64,000 bases of DNA from positions 16,235,228 to 16,299,227 of the forward strand of contig CM034241.1 of NCBI GenBank assembly GCA_019916065.1, read 5' to 3'. Shown here piece by piece: positions 1-11,800 of the stretch (position 1 is its first letter; every line of letters begins with the position of its first letter). Origin of the DNA: Vitellaria paradoxa (Eukaryota > Streptophyta > Magnoliopsida > Ericales > Sapotaceae). The translations under genes and the position numbers were made by a program. Under the pieces are notes generated by a model, which worked only from the letters and a program-made list of their open reading frames with translations, was not told where the DNA came from and made no database searches.

Positions 1-907
1 TGGATAGTTCTTTTAGAGAGCTCTTATATTTATTACATATGATATTTGAGCCGAGCTGCATATGATAGTGTAAGGCTTAGTGTGTGGCTTATGCTTACTG
101 CGTTGAAGGTTCACGTCTAGTTATGGTGTTGATGAGTTGGTTAGTGATTAATTGTGGGTCCTTCTGAGGATGCGAGATAAAATAGGGAAGATTATGATGA
201 ACTTGACTCAAAAGTGGTGTGTTGAGTTCCATCTCAAAGGCATAATCATAAGTCATGAACCTAATTGTCACCTTTTTAGGGAGCTCTCTTGCGGTTGTTA
301 TATATGATGTCAAAGCCGATTCGTGCACTTGATTGTGTAGGCTTGAGGGCATTGTGATGAACATCACTGTCACGATCGGATCAATGCTCTGGGCTGACAG
401 GCATGGGTCGTGAGTCTTTATTGCAACATGGTACATTCGAATCACCTAAATAATAAAATTATGTTTTGATTTTAAAATTAGGGCCTAAATACAGAGACTA
501 TAAGTTTCCACACGACACTTTCAAAATAGTGTGTTGAGAAACCGAAGTTTTGATTATGGTTAAAAATGTTTTAATTTATAATTTTGAAAAATGTGATAGA
601 AGGCACTTTCTTAGTAACTCTCAACCAGTCTGTATAATAAGAGATAGTGGGTCAGGGGGTTCAGTTATGCATGAAAACCGTTACATCTAGATACCTAGGG
701 ATATCTAGTCCTTTTCCACTTATTGCAGTCATAATCTCATAAAATAATATTTTGGTTTACAATAATCATTGCACACAACCCAAAAAATATGCATATGATG
801 TATGGAATGTGATATGGTCGAGCCTAGCTCATGTGGGTAAATATAATGTGATGTCTACCTTTGTGGTAGTGATGCACCTTAAGGGTTCTATATATTGGTT
901 TGATTCA
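1..907. other. Unassigned intergenic DNA
   Basis: AT-rich sequence left of the first CACTA element. A minus-strand frame is open over about 116 codons near 95-445, but its translation shows no family I recognise and no neighbouring exon continues it. I see no tRNA, LTR boundary or transposon terminus here. It may be old repeat-derived sequence. Confidence 0.4.
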
Positions 908-1136
908 AATCACTATTAGAAAAAAGTTTTTTTTTTTTTTTTTTTTTTTTTTATCCCAAAGTTGTATACAAATGAATAGGCAAATATTTAACTATAGCTA
1001 TTGATTCTACAGCAGTAGCTGATAACTTAATGACTTCCGATTTGGCTATAGCTATAACTTCACAGTAGCCATTATAATTTTGACTTTTAATATTTTGGCT
1101 ATAGGTAGAATGAGTTGAAGCCAAAACCTAAATTAA

Positions 1137-1284
1137 GGGTGCGTTTGGTTTGCAAAAAATTGTCGAAAAATTCTGAAAATCTCTAAAAACCTCTAAAAGT
1201 TATTCACTTTTTATCTTATTGCATGAATTACGAACCCATAAATTATCTCACTTTACTTCACTTTGTGTCACTCCAAATGCACCC
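1137..1284. mobile_element. Tourist-like MITE, 148 bp
   Basis: The ends are an imperfect inverted repeat, GGGTGCGTTTGG at the left and CCAAATGCACCC at the right. Both sides carry the 3-bp duplication TAA (1134-1136 and 1285-1287). A small size, no coding potential and a TAA/TTA target fit the PIF/Harbinger-derived Tourist group. It sits inside the CACTA element. Confidence 0.7.
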
Positions 1285-1497
1285 TAATTGCCTAAAACAT
1301 TAGTTGCCCCCAAATTACCTCTGATTACCTCCTATAGAACAAAACCCTATTTCTCTTTCTGTCTCTCCCTCCCTCCATTTCCTCCTACGACTAGTGGCCA
1401 TAGTGCTATGGATCGTTGACTCTGAGCACCATGGACACCACAATCGCGATATGTGAAGCTGACCAAAGTATTGCTCTTTGGAACTGTAACTCCGATG

Positions 1498-1791
1498 ATG
1501 TCACACACTTGTTCATAGTGTGGACACAACGTCCACAACACACGCACATGCTCAGAGGCATATGAAAGTAGCAGCACAGGAGCTACTAACGTTGCTGGTA
1601 ATAGCAATGGTATCATACTATTCGATGTGCGACTAATGGAAGGATTGTTCAAGAAGAGCTTTAGCATGAATAATCTTGCTCAGTACGAGTAGCCTCAGGA
1701 GTCCAACCTTGACGTCGCCGCTGACTATAACTCTGATGATGTTGTTCACTCCTTTGCTAAGAGCGATGAGTACAAAAGAGGTGCTCCATAG
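1498..1791 (+). pseudogene. Captured first exon of a CCHC/SHAQKYF-type single-MYB transcription factor gene
   Basis: From the ATG at 1498 one frame keeps a C-X2-C-X4-H-X4-C knuckle (Cys5, Cys8, His13, Cys18). It then has an ILFDVRLMEG segment, an SMNNLAQYE segment, an NSDDVVHS segment and a KRGAP segment. This is the N-terminal order of plant 1R-MYB proteins of the MYBS3/KUA1 type, whose MYB domain has the SHAQKYF signature. Three in-frame TAG stops interrupt it: at codon 7, after the QYE motif, and at the Trp that normally follows the KRGVP motif. Homology ends there, so the MYB domain itself is absent. It lies between the ends of a CACTA element, which suggests capture of a host gene fragment. 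It cannot make a protein. The family call rests on motif order that I recognise, not on an alignment. Confidence 0.75.
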
Positions 1792-2193
1792 ATCCATCTT
1801 AATATAGATACATATATATTTTTCTTCGATGTCACCATCAATAAGGTAAACTACTCCTCCAAATAATTTTATTTTTCTTTTCTTTTCTTTTTTCTTTCTT
1901 TTTGGTATATTTCTATTTCATGTTCGTTAAACTTAGGTTGTTCTGACTTTGGGCTCGATTGGAGGAAATTAGGCCTAGAGAACTTAATCAGCCTATAGAT
2001 GTTCCTTAGGTTATTTCTCTCTTTCTTTTTCTTTATATATATTTATATATACATGCACATTCTATATACTTGGTGTACATATATTTATCGGTGACTGATA
2101 AATTGCTAAGGTCTTCTTGAAACCCACTGTTATTAACTAATTCTGTGTGGATTATTTTAGGAATTGAGTCATGAATCGGATAACTTGTATATT

Positions 2194-2627
2194 TTGAACT
2201 AAGGGCAATAATCTTGCTAAAGTGCTCCATCACAAAACCAACTCAACCTTGGAAGAATGAAGTCTTATGGGCCACAGGTAAATTTAGTGGGAAGCATCTT
2301 AGTAACTCTATTTGTAAAATTGCATGGGTTGGCTTTGTGTATCATATCTGGGAGGAAAGAAATGGAAGAATATTCAAGAGTCTCTCCTCATCTGTTGCCT
2401 CCATTGTACAAAGGATAGATTACGAAGTTAGAACAAAGCTCTCACAATTTCCTGTCAATAGCATGGCTAATGTAAACCCTAATTTAATTAGAAGTTGGGG
2501 GGGTCCAAATGTAGTTAATTTTCTTCTTTTGTAATGATTTTGCTATATGGGGGTGTGCCCTGAAGATATTGTACATAAATTCCCATTTAATCCAAATTAC
2601 TCTTACTTACAAAAAAAAAAAAAAAAA
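2194..2627 (+). mobile_element. 5'-truncated LINE, 3' end of ORF2 plus poly(A)
   Basis: An open frame at 2214-2534 encodes the C-terminal end of a plant LINE ORF2 (zf-RVT-like tail). Visible motifs are VGFVYHIWEERNGRIF and a following IDYEVRTKLS stretch, then a stop. A short 3' UTR ends in TCTTACTTAC and a 17-A tail (2611-2627). The insertion is flanked by the 9-bp duplication TTGTATATT (2185-2193 and 2629-2637), the hallmark of target-primed reverse transcription. The reverse transcriptase and endonuclease are missing through 5' truncation. Confidence 0.85.
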
Positions 2628-3614
2628 TTTGTATATTCAGAGGGTGTTAGCTTTGACTTTTAAATTTGTGATGCTATCACTAGATCTAACTAGGATTTTA
2701 GGGGCTATATCATGAGATGTTGAAGCTAATACATAAGGTTTTAGGGGACAAAACCTCTACAAATAACTTGGATGCAACTCTGTGTTTAGAGGATATATTT
2801 GTATTAAGACAGTGCCTCTATTGACTACTATTATGGTTGTGTGGTGAGACTTTAGCCTTGCAACCCAACCCTATGATTTTTATTTTGTTTTATTTTATTA
2901 TTTGCTTAAAGAATAGACACTAGATACAAATATTCTTGTTCGACCTATGATTAGGTGTTTTGTATCGGCAACAATTGGGGACAATACAAATTCTTATATA
3001 TTAAATGAGTTTTATAAAGGCCCCTATCCTCGTGCTCATAATGGAGCAACTTAGAGGCTTCAAAAACCCTTACCCCCCCTTTACTCCCTTTAACTAATTA
3101 GGAATCATTGTCTTGGAATTGCTATGTCGTTGATGGTGCATGGTCATTTTTTTTTGTTTTTGAGTTGTGTATATTTTAATGCTGAAATAGGCATACAAGG
3201 TGCTACTGAGGGGATCTCAAAAGAGAGTATGATGCTTTTATTGGCCAGCTAAGAGTTAATTTTGTGAGAAACATCCCTGACTTGGGTTTTAGCTCATGGA
3301 AAGGCGATTCAAGAACCCAAGCTCTGTTTATTGATGAAAATGCTTGCATAGGTCACAAAACTATCGAAAAAATGCATGATATAAATAATATTTGGCATAG
3401 TAAATAGACGTTAGTTAAAAAGATGATTTCAGATACAACAATTAAAAACTAGGGAGGTAAGGTGAAAATAATATCATTAAAAAATTCACTATCTTTGCCT
3501 TTGTAGCTTCACTAATCTTTTGGCACCATTGTACAACAACCACACAGCCGGCCTCTAAAAATAACGCAATAATAATTAGAAAATTATAAAATTAATAAAT
3601 TAATGAAAAATTTA

Positions 3615-3947
3615 GGTGGCATTTAGTTTGTTTTTCTATTTTTTTTGTTTTTATCTTTTATTTTCTGTTTTGAACTCATTTTCCATTTTGTGCTTTTGAA
3701 AACAAAGAAAACAGCTCAAAATATATTTGGTCACTTATGTTTCTAGAATTTGTTTTAGAAAATAGAAATGGACTTACACATAAAATGAAAAGTGAAGAAA
3801 GTCATTTTGAGTATTTTTAACCCAAAATAAGGAAAATCTCAAAATAAGGAAAACAGATGATTTTGCTATTTCCTTGTTTTTAAGTTTTTAAAATATAAAA
3901 CACAAAAAATAGAAAATAAAAAATAGAAAAGCAAACTAAATGCCATC
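3615..3947. mobile_element. PIF/Harbinger-like MITE, family H, copy 1
   Basis: This 333-bp non-coding element has long imperfect inverted ends. The left reads GGTGGCATTTAGTTTG and the right reads CAAACTAAATGCCATC. Both flanks are TTA (3612-3614 and 3948-3950), the PIF/Harbinger target. A second copy of the same family is at 30005-30324. Confidence 0.75.
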
Positions 3948-4562
3948 TTAATGTTTGAGTTATCTAAAACAAAAGAACAAATAGAAACAAGCCTTTTTAT
4001 GTATACATAAATAAAATCTCATTAGTTAAGACAAGTAGTTTATATAAAAGATGGTATTTTGGATGTCATTAAAGACCACAGACTTCACCACCAAAAAAAA
4101 AAAAAAAAAAAAAAATTATGAAAATACTTGATATCGTAATCATGCTCATACATCCATATATTTGTGTTACACATGCACTTATCTATAGCATCTATTACAA
4201 TTTACCAGTATAGGTGGTCAATTTTTAAAGGTCATAACTTGATATATGTTAAAACTCTAATGTGCCAGTGAAACTTCTACAAGGCCATATTTCTAAGACA
4301 CAAAAACATTGTTCTTTGAATTTTGATGACTAATATCAATATTCAAAGTATGCAAACCACTCCAATGCATTATAAGAGGAACAAGTCTAGCCATTGTTAC
4401 TTACCAAATATCTATAATGACTCCAAGATAGAAATGAAATGTAATTCCTATTATTTTACTTGTTTTCATTATGGCCAAAATCTGGGTACTAATCCTCTCT
4501 ATACAAACATTTTGACAAAGGCACTTATGTTTTTATCATATTTTATTGGGGAAGTCCATTAG

Positions 4563-6270
4563 TGATTGTACTATGAAAAGTACAATCATTAACCTTAATT
4601 AGTGATTTGTTAGGTGGATTTATATCTAAAAAGATGATAAATTGTTTTTAAATGCATTCATGAGGAATTCTTGTGATTTGCAGGTGTTTGGGACTAAAGT
4701 GGATGAAGTTGGGCTAAATTGGATGAAATCAAGAAGTTGGTTCGAACACATGTTTGAACCAACTGTTGTTCAAACCAATGTTCTAACAACAGAAGGCAAA
4801 CCAGAAAAAGATGCAGCAGATTTTGGCTAAGTGTTGGAAAAAGTGGTTCGAACCAATGTTCAAACCATAGGTTGTTTGAACCTTGGTTAGAACAACAGAA
4901 GCCAAGCATAGACCAACAAGTGCTAAATTTGACTAAGGCAAAGTGGTTCGAACCTTTGTTCAAACCACATGTGGTTTGAACCTTGGTTCGATCGACAGAA
5001 GGGTGAAAAGTTACAGAGCTCAAAAATTTCTAAGTCCCAGATTTAGGTTCGAACCTTGGTTCGAACCAACCCTTGTTCAAACATTGGTTCGATCAACAGA
5101 AGCTGTGCAAGGTTCAACTGGAAGAAAATTTTCTAAGTCCCAGACTTTGGTTCGAACCCTTGTTCGAACCAACTTTGGTTCAAACACTGGTTAGAACAAC
5201 AGAGGCTGTGCAAAGTCTAATTGGAGTAAAATTTGACTAAGTCCCAGAAATTGGTTCGAACCTTTGTTCGAACCAATCAGTCTGTTCGAACCTTTGTTCG
5301 AACCAACCTGCAATTCGAGGATCCTGAAATTCAGCTTTTGAGAAATGGGCAGTTATGTACTTTTACATGTTATATTTCATATATATATGTACGAAGGAGG
5401 TCGTTTAGGGATATACAGATTCATTTCTTTCAGTTAAGCTTTCCTTTTAGAGAGAGAGAATTGTAGAGAGAGAAAGTGATTCCATCTTCATTTCTTTGAA
5501 TTCTTGTATCAGAATTTCAGTTCTATGAATGGATTTACTTCAATTTTTATTATTTTCTTCTTTTATGATGTTTGAGTAGACTTTTCTCTTGGATTCAAGG
5601 CAAGTTTCGTAGTTGATTTGCAAGAATTTCAAGGTAATGGGCTTAATGTTGAAATCTTATGTGTTAAAGGAAAAATCTATGTTTGATTTGAATTGATTAT
5701 TGATTTTTGAGTTGAGATTTCAATTGAACTCCAATTTTGTATGGTTTATGGCCTTTACTTACAGATTTCTACATAAAATTATCATGCCTTTCTTTTAGAT
5801 TTGTATGGCAATTGCTATTCCTAGGATTTGTATGTAAGATCTATGAGCTATGCCTATTAGGTGTTTGATTTGAATTCTCAGCAGATTTTTGTTCTTAATT
5901 TCTTACTCAAATCAGATTTGGATTGTTCTAAGTGGTTTTATTTCTAGATTATCTTTTGATCTACCCTTTTTAGGTGTAGAATCCTTGGAATTTATTGTCA
6001 ATCACTACGAGCTTGTTTTGGATCCAAGGTTTTCTTAAATTTGTTTTTAAAACATTTTATCCAAACAACCATTTCTAAAACCAAATTGAATCTCTATCAT
6101 TCATTGTGGGGTTGAAAATTTGTCTAAAACCTTTTCCAAGAATCATTTGTTCACTAATTTTTACTAAGGCTCTCTGTGGACACGATCCGGTTCTCACCGG
6201 TTATTGTGCTTCAATAGACACCCTGCACTTGGGGTCGAGCCAATATTGATACATTGGAATCGAGCAAGCA
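4563..6270 (+). mobile_element. Solo LTR, Ty3/gypsy type, 1708 bp
   Basis: The segment starts TG and ends CA. It is flanked by a perfect 5-bp duplication ATTAG (4558-4562 and 6271-6275). The 3' part around 6170-6240 has the motif CTCTGTGGACACGATCC followed by a CACCCTGCACTTGG-like stretch, which I recognise from the 3' ends of Athila/Tat-group LTRs. No primer binding site or coding region follows, so it is a solo LTR left by LTR-LTR recombination. The first 26 bp form a hairpin with a 10-bp perfect stem (TGATTGTACT, 6-nt loop, AGTACAATCA). The 5' third is a tandem repeat listed separately. Confidence 0.7.
4737..5310 (+). repeat. Tandem array of about six ~103-bp units rich in GGTTCGAACC palindromes
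   Basis: Units begin near 4740, 4847, 4946, 5047, 5150 and 5254. Each has one or two copies of the palindrome GGTTCGAACC or TGTTCGAACC, an inverted CAAACC/GGTTTG pair, a GAACAACAGAAG-like block and, in the later units, a TAAGTCCCAGA block. Spacing is 99-107 bp. Short frames run through the array on both strands, but they only reflect the palindromic repetition and I do not call them genes. The array lies inside the solo LTR. Confidence 0.8.
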
Positions 6271-6275
6271 ATTAG

Positions 6276-7690
6276 GTATGCTCTCCTACCACTAATTTTG
6301 AAATTTGATGCACTTAGGTTCAATCTATGAAGACATTTTGAAATTAAATGGACTATATTTGTCTCCTTTAATTGATTTCCATACTCTGAAACAAATATTA
6401 TGTTTAGGGTGGAATAAAATTTGTCCCCATAGAATATTGTTGGGATGTTGAATTTCCGTTTATCATTGTAATGTAGCAATGGGGGTTAATACCAAGTATT
6501 TTGCTTCAAAACACACGTCCATTTATTGTATTTTGGTTTGATAATTGATATGTTCAAATTTTGATAAGTTATTTGATAAATGTTTGCTTGTAACCTTACA
6601 AATAGAGTGTATATAGTGAATAGAAATTTTGACAAGAACATGAAAGAAAATAAATATTTTTACATTTTTGTAAGAGCACATTGCTTGTGCGAATGAGATA
6701 AGACCAGTAGATTTAGCTTATAAGGTTGTTGATCTCATTGTCAAAGTTTGAAATGGAAAAGTTACTATTTTCTTTTCTTACAATATTTACATAAAAATTT
6801 AATACATAAAAGACACAAATAGATGCAATCTCCTTTGTGTTTGTGCTATAAATGTCTATACTGATAGTACATCCTAATGGAAGTATCTGTAGAAATTGGG
6901 AGGATGATAGGTACAGCTCCAGAACTTTGAAAATTTAGACCAAAATTTGCTATAACCCCAAACTCAAATTTTTATCTGTCTATTCTTTTTAGATCAATCT
7001 TAAACTTTAAACATAGGGCGTATTTGGATATCTTGCACTCTTTGCTCGATTGTTGTTATTTGGTTAATGCTCTAGGGCTAGCTTGTAACACTTGATTGTT
7101 GTTAGCAAGCAGAAAGATGTCAAAGGTGTTAGTATTTCTAAATGGGGAGTATGGAAGGAGTGTCAAAATTGTTATAATGGTAGCTGCTATTTCTAGTGTT
7201 ATTATCAGGGTCTTGTACCCTGATAGATAGTTTTATTTATAAATTTGTTTTAAAATTTTGAACTTTACAAAGTCTAATACTACTCTTGAACTAGGCATAA
7301 GGGAATTTGTGAAAACATCATATCCTCATCTCATTTTTTATTGTGTTTAGCTAATCTATTAAATTAATCATTGTTTTATTTTTGTTTTAGGAATTCAGAT
7401 CAAGATTGGTATGGAGTTATTTTTTTGGTATGGAGTTATTATTATTATTTTTTTGTATTATAGACGTAGCTTTGTTACTAAATTATAATTTTTTTTCATA
7501 TTGTATTATGGATTTTGATGTTGCTATATAAAATTTTTGTTTATTTTAATGTATTTGGATGCATTTTATTAATTCATTATAGTTTTTATCTCGTATTGAA
7601 TTACAGGTATCATGTAAAATTAAAATTGGTTATTGATTCTAAATATAATATTAATTGTATAGGTAAAAAAAATTACTATTGGGAATCAAA
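6276..7690. other. CACTA interior, no gene recognised
   Basis: AT-rich sequence inside the CACTA element. A 9-bp perfect stem with a 5-nt loop sits at 7203-7225 (TATCAGGGT / ACCCTGATA). A minus-strand frame of 92 codons at 6201-6479 overlaps the LTR end and matches nothing I know. Confidence 0.4.
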
Positions 7691-8220
7691 TTAGAATTTA
7701 AGATAAGTAAAATTTTTAGCTAACGACCATGGATAGTAGCCAATGATAGTAGCCAATACTATATACAAAATAATCTATTTTTTTGGTATTGGCTACATCT
7801 AAAGCAGTAGCCAAAAGTTTGTAGAAATTAAAAATTAATTAAAATTTTTTACTACGATTATAGGTAGTAGCCAATACTATATACAAAAAAGTTATAATTT
7901 TGTATTGGTCACTATCAAAGCCGTAGTCAAAAGTTTGTAAAATTAAATTAATATAATAATATTTACTATAGTCCAGGTTATAGTAAAAAGTCATACCTAC
8001 AGTAGCTAATGGTTTTAAGACCCTTTTGTTGGCCACTCTATACATACCGTAGCCAATAACATATTTGCTGTAGTCAATACATGGTTATAGTCATGCGTCG
8101 TAGTAAAAAATTTTTTTACCATTAAGCAAATGCTACCACTGTTGAGCAGTAGCCAGGCCGTGGCCAATGCCCTTTGGCCACTGTTCCTCAATTTTTGGCT
8201 GCCACTTTGGGCCATAGCTA
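7690..8220. repeat. CACTA subterminal repeat cluster
   Basis: Many direct and inverted copies of short motifs such as GTAGCCAATA, AGTAGCCAAAAG and TTGGCTAC occur just inside the right terminus. A sparser set lies inside the left terminus (about 1005-1110). In CACTA elements such arrays bind the TNPA-type protein. Binding here is inference. Confidence 0.65.
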
Positions 8221-8427
8221 AAATTTTTTTTTTCTCTTGTAGTGAATGCAGTTTAAAGGCTATGTCTACTTCAAGTTCCCACTAAAAATGCTCTAAACAA
8301 GTTGAATCTCACTAAGGATGAGACTTGCACTGGAAATCTATATAGAGTTAGGTGTGAAGACTTATGGAGTCCTCATGCATTAATTTGTGTGTGTTAAGAA
8401 TGATGCATGTATTAAAAGATGGTATAT

Positions 8428-8870
8428 GGAGACCAAGGTGACCGGACTCAAGATATGTACTTAATTTACTTACGTACCTTGTGAAGAGATCCGGTTAACG
8501 TAGTTCAGACCTATGGTATCAACTATATGTATTTATAATGTTAGATGTGAGTAAAGCAATGCACCAAGTGTAGGTTACGCCTCGCCTAGATGATCTATGA
8601 AGATTGTGGTGATTGGACTCAAGTAATCTGCTTGAGCTGCTTATGTACCGTGTAACAGGGATTGGGTCAACATAGTTCCAACCTATGATCTGAACTATAT
8701 GTATTTATAATTTTAGATGTGTGTGGGAGCCTCACTCCAAGTCTAGGTTACGCCTTGTGTAGATGGTCTATGAAGACCATGGTGATCGGACTCAAATTAG
8801 CTACTCAAGCTACCTACGTATCCTATAAAGGGATTAGCTCAATGTAGTTCAGAGTCAGCGCCTCTGTCAC
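8428..8870 (+). repeat. Tandem repeat, 2.5-3 copies of a ~172-bp unit
   Basis: The block GACCAAGGTGACCGGACTCAA recurs with changes at 8431, 8602 and 8775. Each copy is followed by a TACGTACC-like block, a GTAGTTCAGACCTATG block and an AACTATATGTATTTATAAT block. Spacing is 171-173 bp. No coding potential is seen. The array ends just before a gypsy LTR terminus at 8876. Confidence 0.7.
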
Positions 8871-8875
8871 GCCCT

Positions 8876-11800
8876 AGATCTCGTGACCTAAGGGGTGAGC
8901 GAATAAGTCATACATACCATGCACATATCATATTTTAATTGTCCATTACCCTGATCAGAGCCATTCACCACCCTGGAGCATACATCCATATTAACAACAG
9001 TAAAATAAATAACTAAACCTTGGTTAACTAAGCATTATTGCTTCAACTACAACCCAATTAAATAAAGAAATCTAGACGTTATGGCATTTACGACCCAATC
9101 AAATAATCTCTAAACTTAAATAAATATTACAATCCCGAATAATTAAATTAAACTTAGGTAATTAAATGCAAGTGTTTGTTACAGTTTATGCAACTTCTAG
9201 TCTAACCAAATGCCCACTTAAGAATCAGTCTAAGAACCTATAAAACAGTCTGTAGGGACGTGAGTACTAATCTACTTGTGCCCACAAAGCATAATAAATG
9301 TATCTATAATATGTAAAGTAATAACATAAAGCAAATCATCATAAGTAAATCAATATCTCTAATATAATCATAACACATATCATAAACAAGTGTCAGGATC
9401 ATCATATATACGAATAACATGCCTTAACATCATTATAATACATCGTTGAAATCAAATATCAGAATCATCATTGTCATTCTTAACATTATAGCATGTTATT
9501 ATCTTTCTTAACATCATCATCATCATCAATTTATAACTGCATTCCCAACATCATCAAATATCATAATCATCATTATCAATCTCAATATTAAACTTAGTTA
9601 TTATCTTTCTTAACCTCATCATTATCAAATCACAATAACATTCTCACTTCCATTTTGTAATACCCCAGACTTTTGCATGAATGTAAATAGATGGTTATTC
9701 AAACATTTTGAGGTAATAGTATGTTGATTAAGTGGTATTTATCATTAATTGTACTTTAGAGTTGGGAACTTTGAGAAGAATAAGCCAAACATGTGAGAGT
9801 TGGCATTTTAGCACAAGTGCAGAAGAGGGGGGCACCTTAGGCGCACGGAACGTGGGCTCCCGAGGCTTGGGCGCACGTAACATGGGCGCTCAAGAGTTTG
9901 GGCGCACAGCTGAGAAGGTGTCGGGCGCTCGAGCTTTAGCAGAAGTGACAGGTATGATGTATTCTGACTTGTGAAGCCAAGCCTTGACCTTATAGACCCT
10001 ATATTAGGCTAGGAGGGTGGAAAAATCTAGAAAGTATTGTGGAGGGATTAAAATATTATCAAATATATATATATATATATATATAAATGTGTATGATGCA
10101 AGAGAGAGAGAGGGATGTTAGTTTGGAAGAGGAAGACCGGGAGAGCAAGAAGAAATGAGAAACAAGGGAACCAAGTGAGGGTTTGAATAGTAAGTGCTTC
10201 TAGCCTTGATTAAAAGCTAATTAACTTTGCAAGAATGTGATTGGATACTCAAGAAACCCATCTATGTGATTTGTTTGTTGTTTAGATCAAAGGGTGAAGA
10301 GATTGAATCTTCCAAGTTTGGAAGCTTGAAGCCGGGAGAAGACCACCTCTTGTTATTCATCTTTATTCAACTTGAGGTAGGGATTTTATGCTCAATCTGA
10401 CATATATGATGTGTAACAAGGTCTAGAACAATACTTGAGTAACCTTAGCAAGTTTTGATTTTATTTAAGGAAGAAAATGGGAGTTACATACACATATATG
10501 GTTTAAGAGAGAGAACATGGGGTTTGATTCATAACTTAGCCCATAGTTGATGAGAACTCAAATAGATGGTTTCTTTTAATGCTTATAAGACTTGTGGTAA
10601 TGTTGGAAACAAGAAACTCTAAGTATTTTGCCATAAACTTGGTAAATTTGAGGTGTTAAGTGTAGAGAATGAAAGACTCAAAAAACAGAGTGTCACTTGA
10701 ACCAAACTGTGAGCGCACGAGATGGTATCAGTTGGGCGCCCACCTTCTTGGGCACCCACCTTCTTGGGTGCACAAGGTGTGGGTACCCAAGATCTTGGGT
10801 GCACAACTGAGTACCTGTTGGGTGCCCACCGAGCCTAGAAAGGTTACCAGACTTAGTTCATTTTGGACATCCTACTGTAGAGTTATAAAGAGTTTGGTTT
10901 CATGTTTTTACATGATATTTCATTTGTCTAAATTCTATGAATTGGAAAAGGGAACATGCTCTAAAATGCTGATAAGTATTGTTTACTTTGAGATATAAGA
11001 GAGTATGAATTGAAATGTGAACTTTTGTTAATAAGTGATGGAAATTAAATAAGGCTTTAAATAATTGAAATGGAAAGACAAAGTGTGATGAGCTATATGA
11101 TGAATTAAAATGTGTTTTGAACAAGGGAATTAAAGATTAAATGTTGTTAAATGTTAACTATTTGTTGATGTTTGATCTTTGTTGATATATGATGGTAAAT
11201 AAATGAGGCATGGAATAAATGAAATGAAGAGATGAAATGAATTGTGTTCCACGATGAAATGGAATGTGGTTATGTGTGTTGGAAAGTTTATAGTGATGAA
11301 TGTGAATTGTGATTAAAAAGAATTGTATGTGATGAATGGTTGATTGTGTGTCGGGGGCCGTGGTGGGGTGTGAAAATAGGAAGGATTTTGCGATTACCCT
11401 TTGGTTGAAAGTCTCGAAACCTGCGCAGGGTTTGGTGTCAATGCCAGTGGGTTAGTAGCCCACAACGTTGTGTGTGTATGGGTTAACCCGTGACCCTGGA
11501 CTGTGATCCTAAACGATAGATTTCAGTTTATCGTTTTTGTTGGGTATTGGCCCATAAAAGACAGTGTTGTGTATGCACCCAACCCCCGAGGATTTGTGTG
11601 GTTGTGGCCATGTGATTGAATAATGAAATAATGATACTGTGGATGTGATTACGTGATTGAATGATGAATAAATGGTAATGTGGATGTGGATATGTGATTG
11701 AATGTTGAATATGTGATAAGGTGGTATGGAATGTGATTTGATTTAATGTTGGGAAATTCAATAATGTAGAATAATTGGAAATGTACGCAATAATATGATG

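Larger units (their letters stand above)
911..8244. mobile_element. CACTA (En/Spm-type) DNA transposon, nested and degraded
   Basis: The left end reads CACTATTAGAAAAAAG. The right end is the reverse complement of CACTACAAGAGAAAAA. Both are flanked by the same 3-bp duplication AAT (908-910 and 8245-8247), the length expected for CACTA transposons. Inside both ends lie repeated copies of an AGTAGCCA-like motif in either orientation, most densely at 7690-8220, as expected of CACTA subterminal repeats. No transposase frame is recognisable, so the copy is non-autonomous. Later insertions inside it are a MITE (1137-1284), a LINE 3' end (2194-2627), a Harbinger-like MITE (3615-3947) and a solo LTR (4563-6270). 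It also holds a captured MYB exon (1498-1791). Confidence 0.8.

Noticed and set aside
1347..1667. 106-codon minus-strand frame
   Set aside because: It is antisense to the captured MYB exon, which is the recognisable reading; the antisense translation has no known similarity.
4081..4135. Poly(A) run (A23) as a LINE insertion end
   Set aside because: The preceding bases lack the LINE 3' end and no target duplication was found on either side.
4694..5466. Overlapping frames on both strands across the GTTCGAAC repeat array (for example RTLVRT/FEPWFEP repeats)
   Set aside because: The frames stay open because the repeat is palindromic and tandem, not because of selection; no known protein matches and the unit length is not consistently a multiple of three.
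5341..5520. Short GAGAGAGA and ATATAT runs as CRISPR or satellite
   Set aside because: Simple low-complexity DNA in a plant genome; no spaced identical repeats, and CRISPR arrays are not expected in plants.
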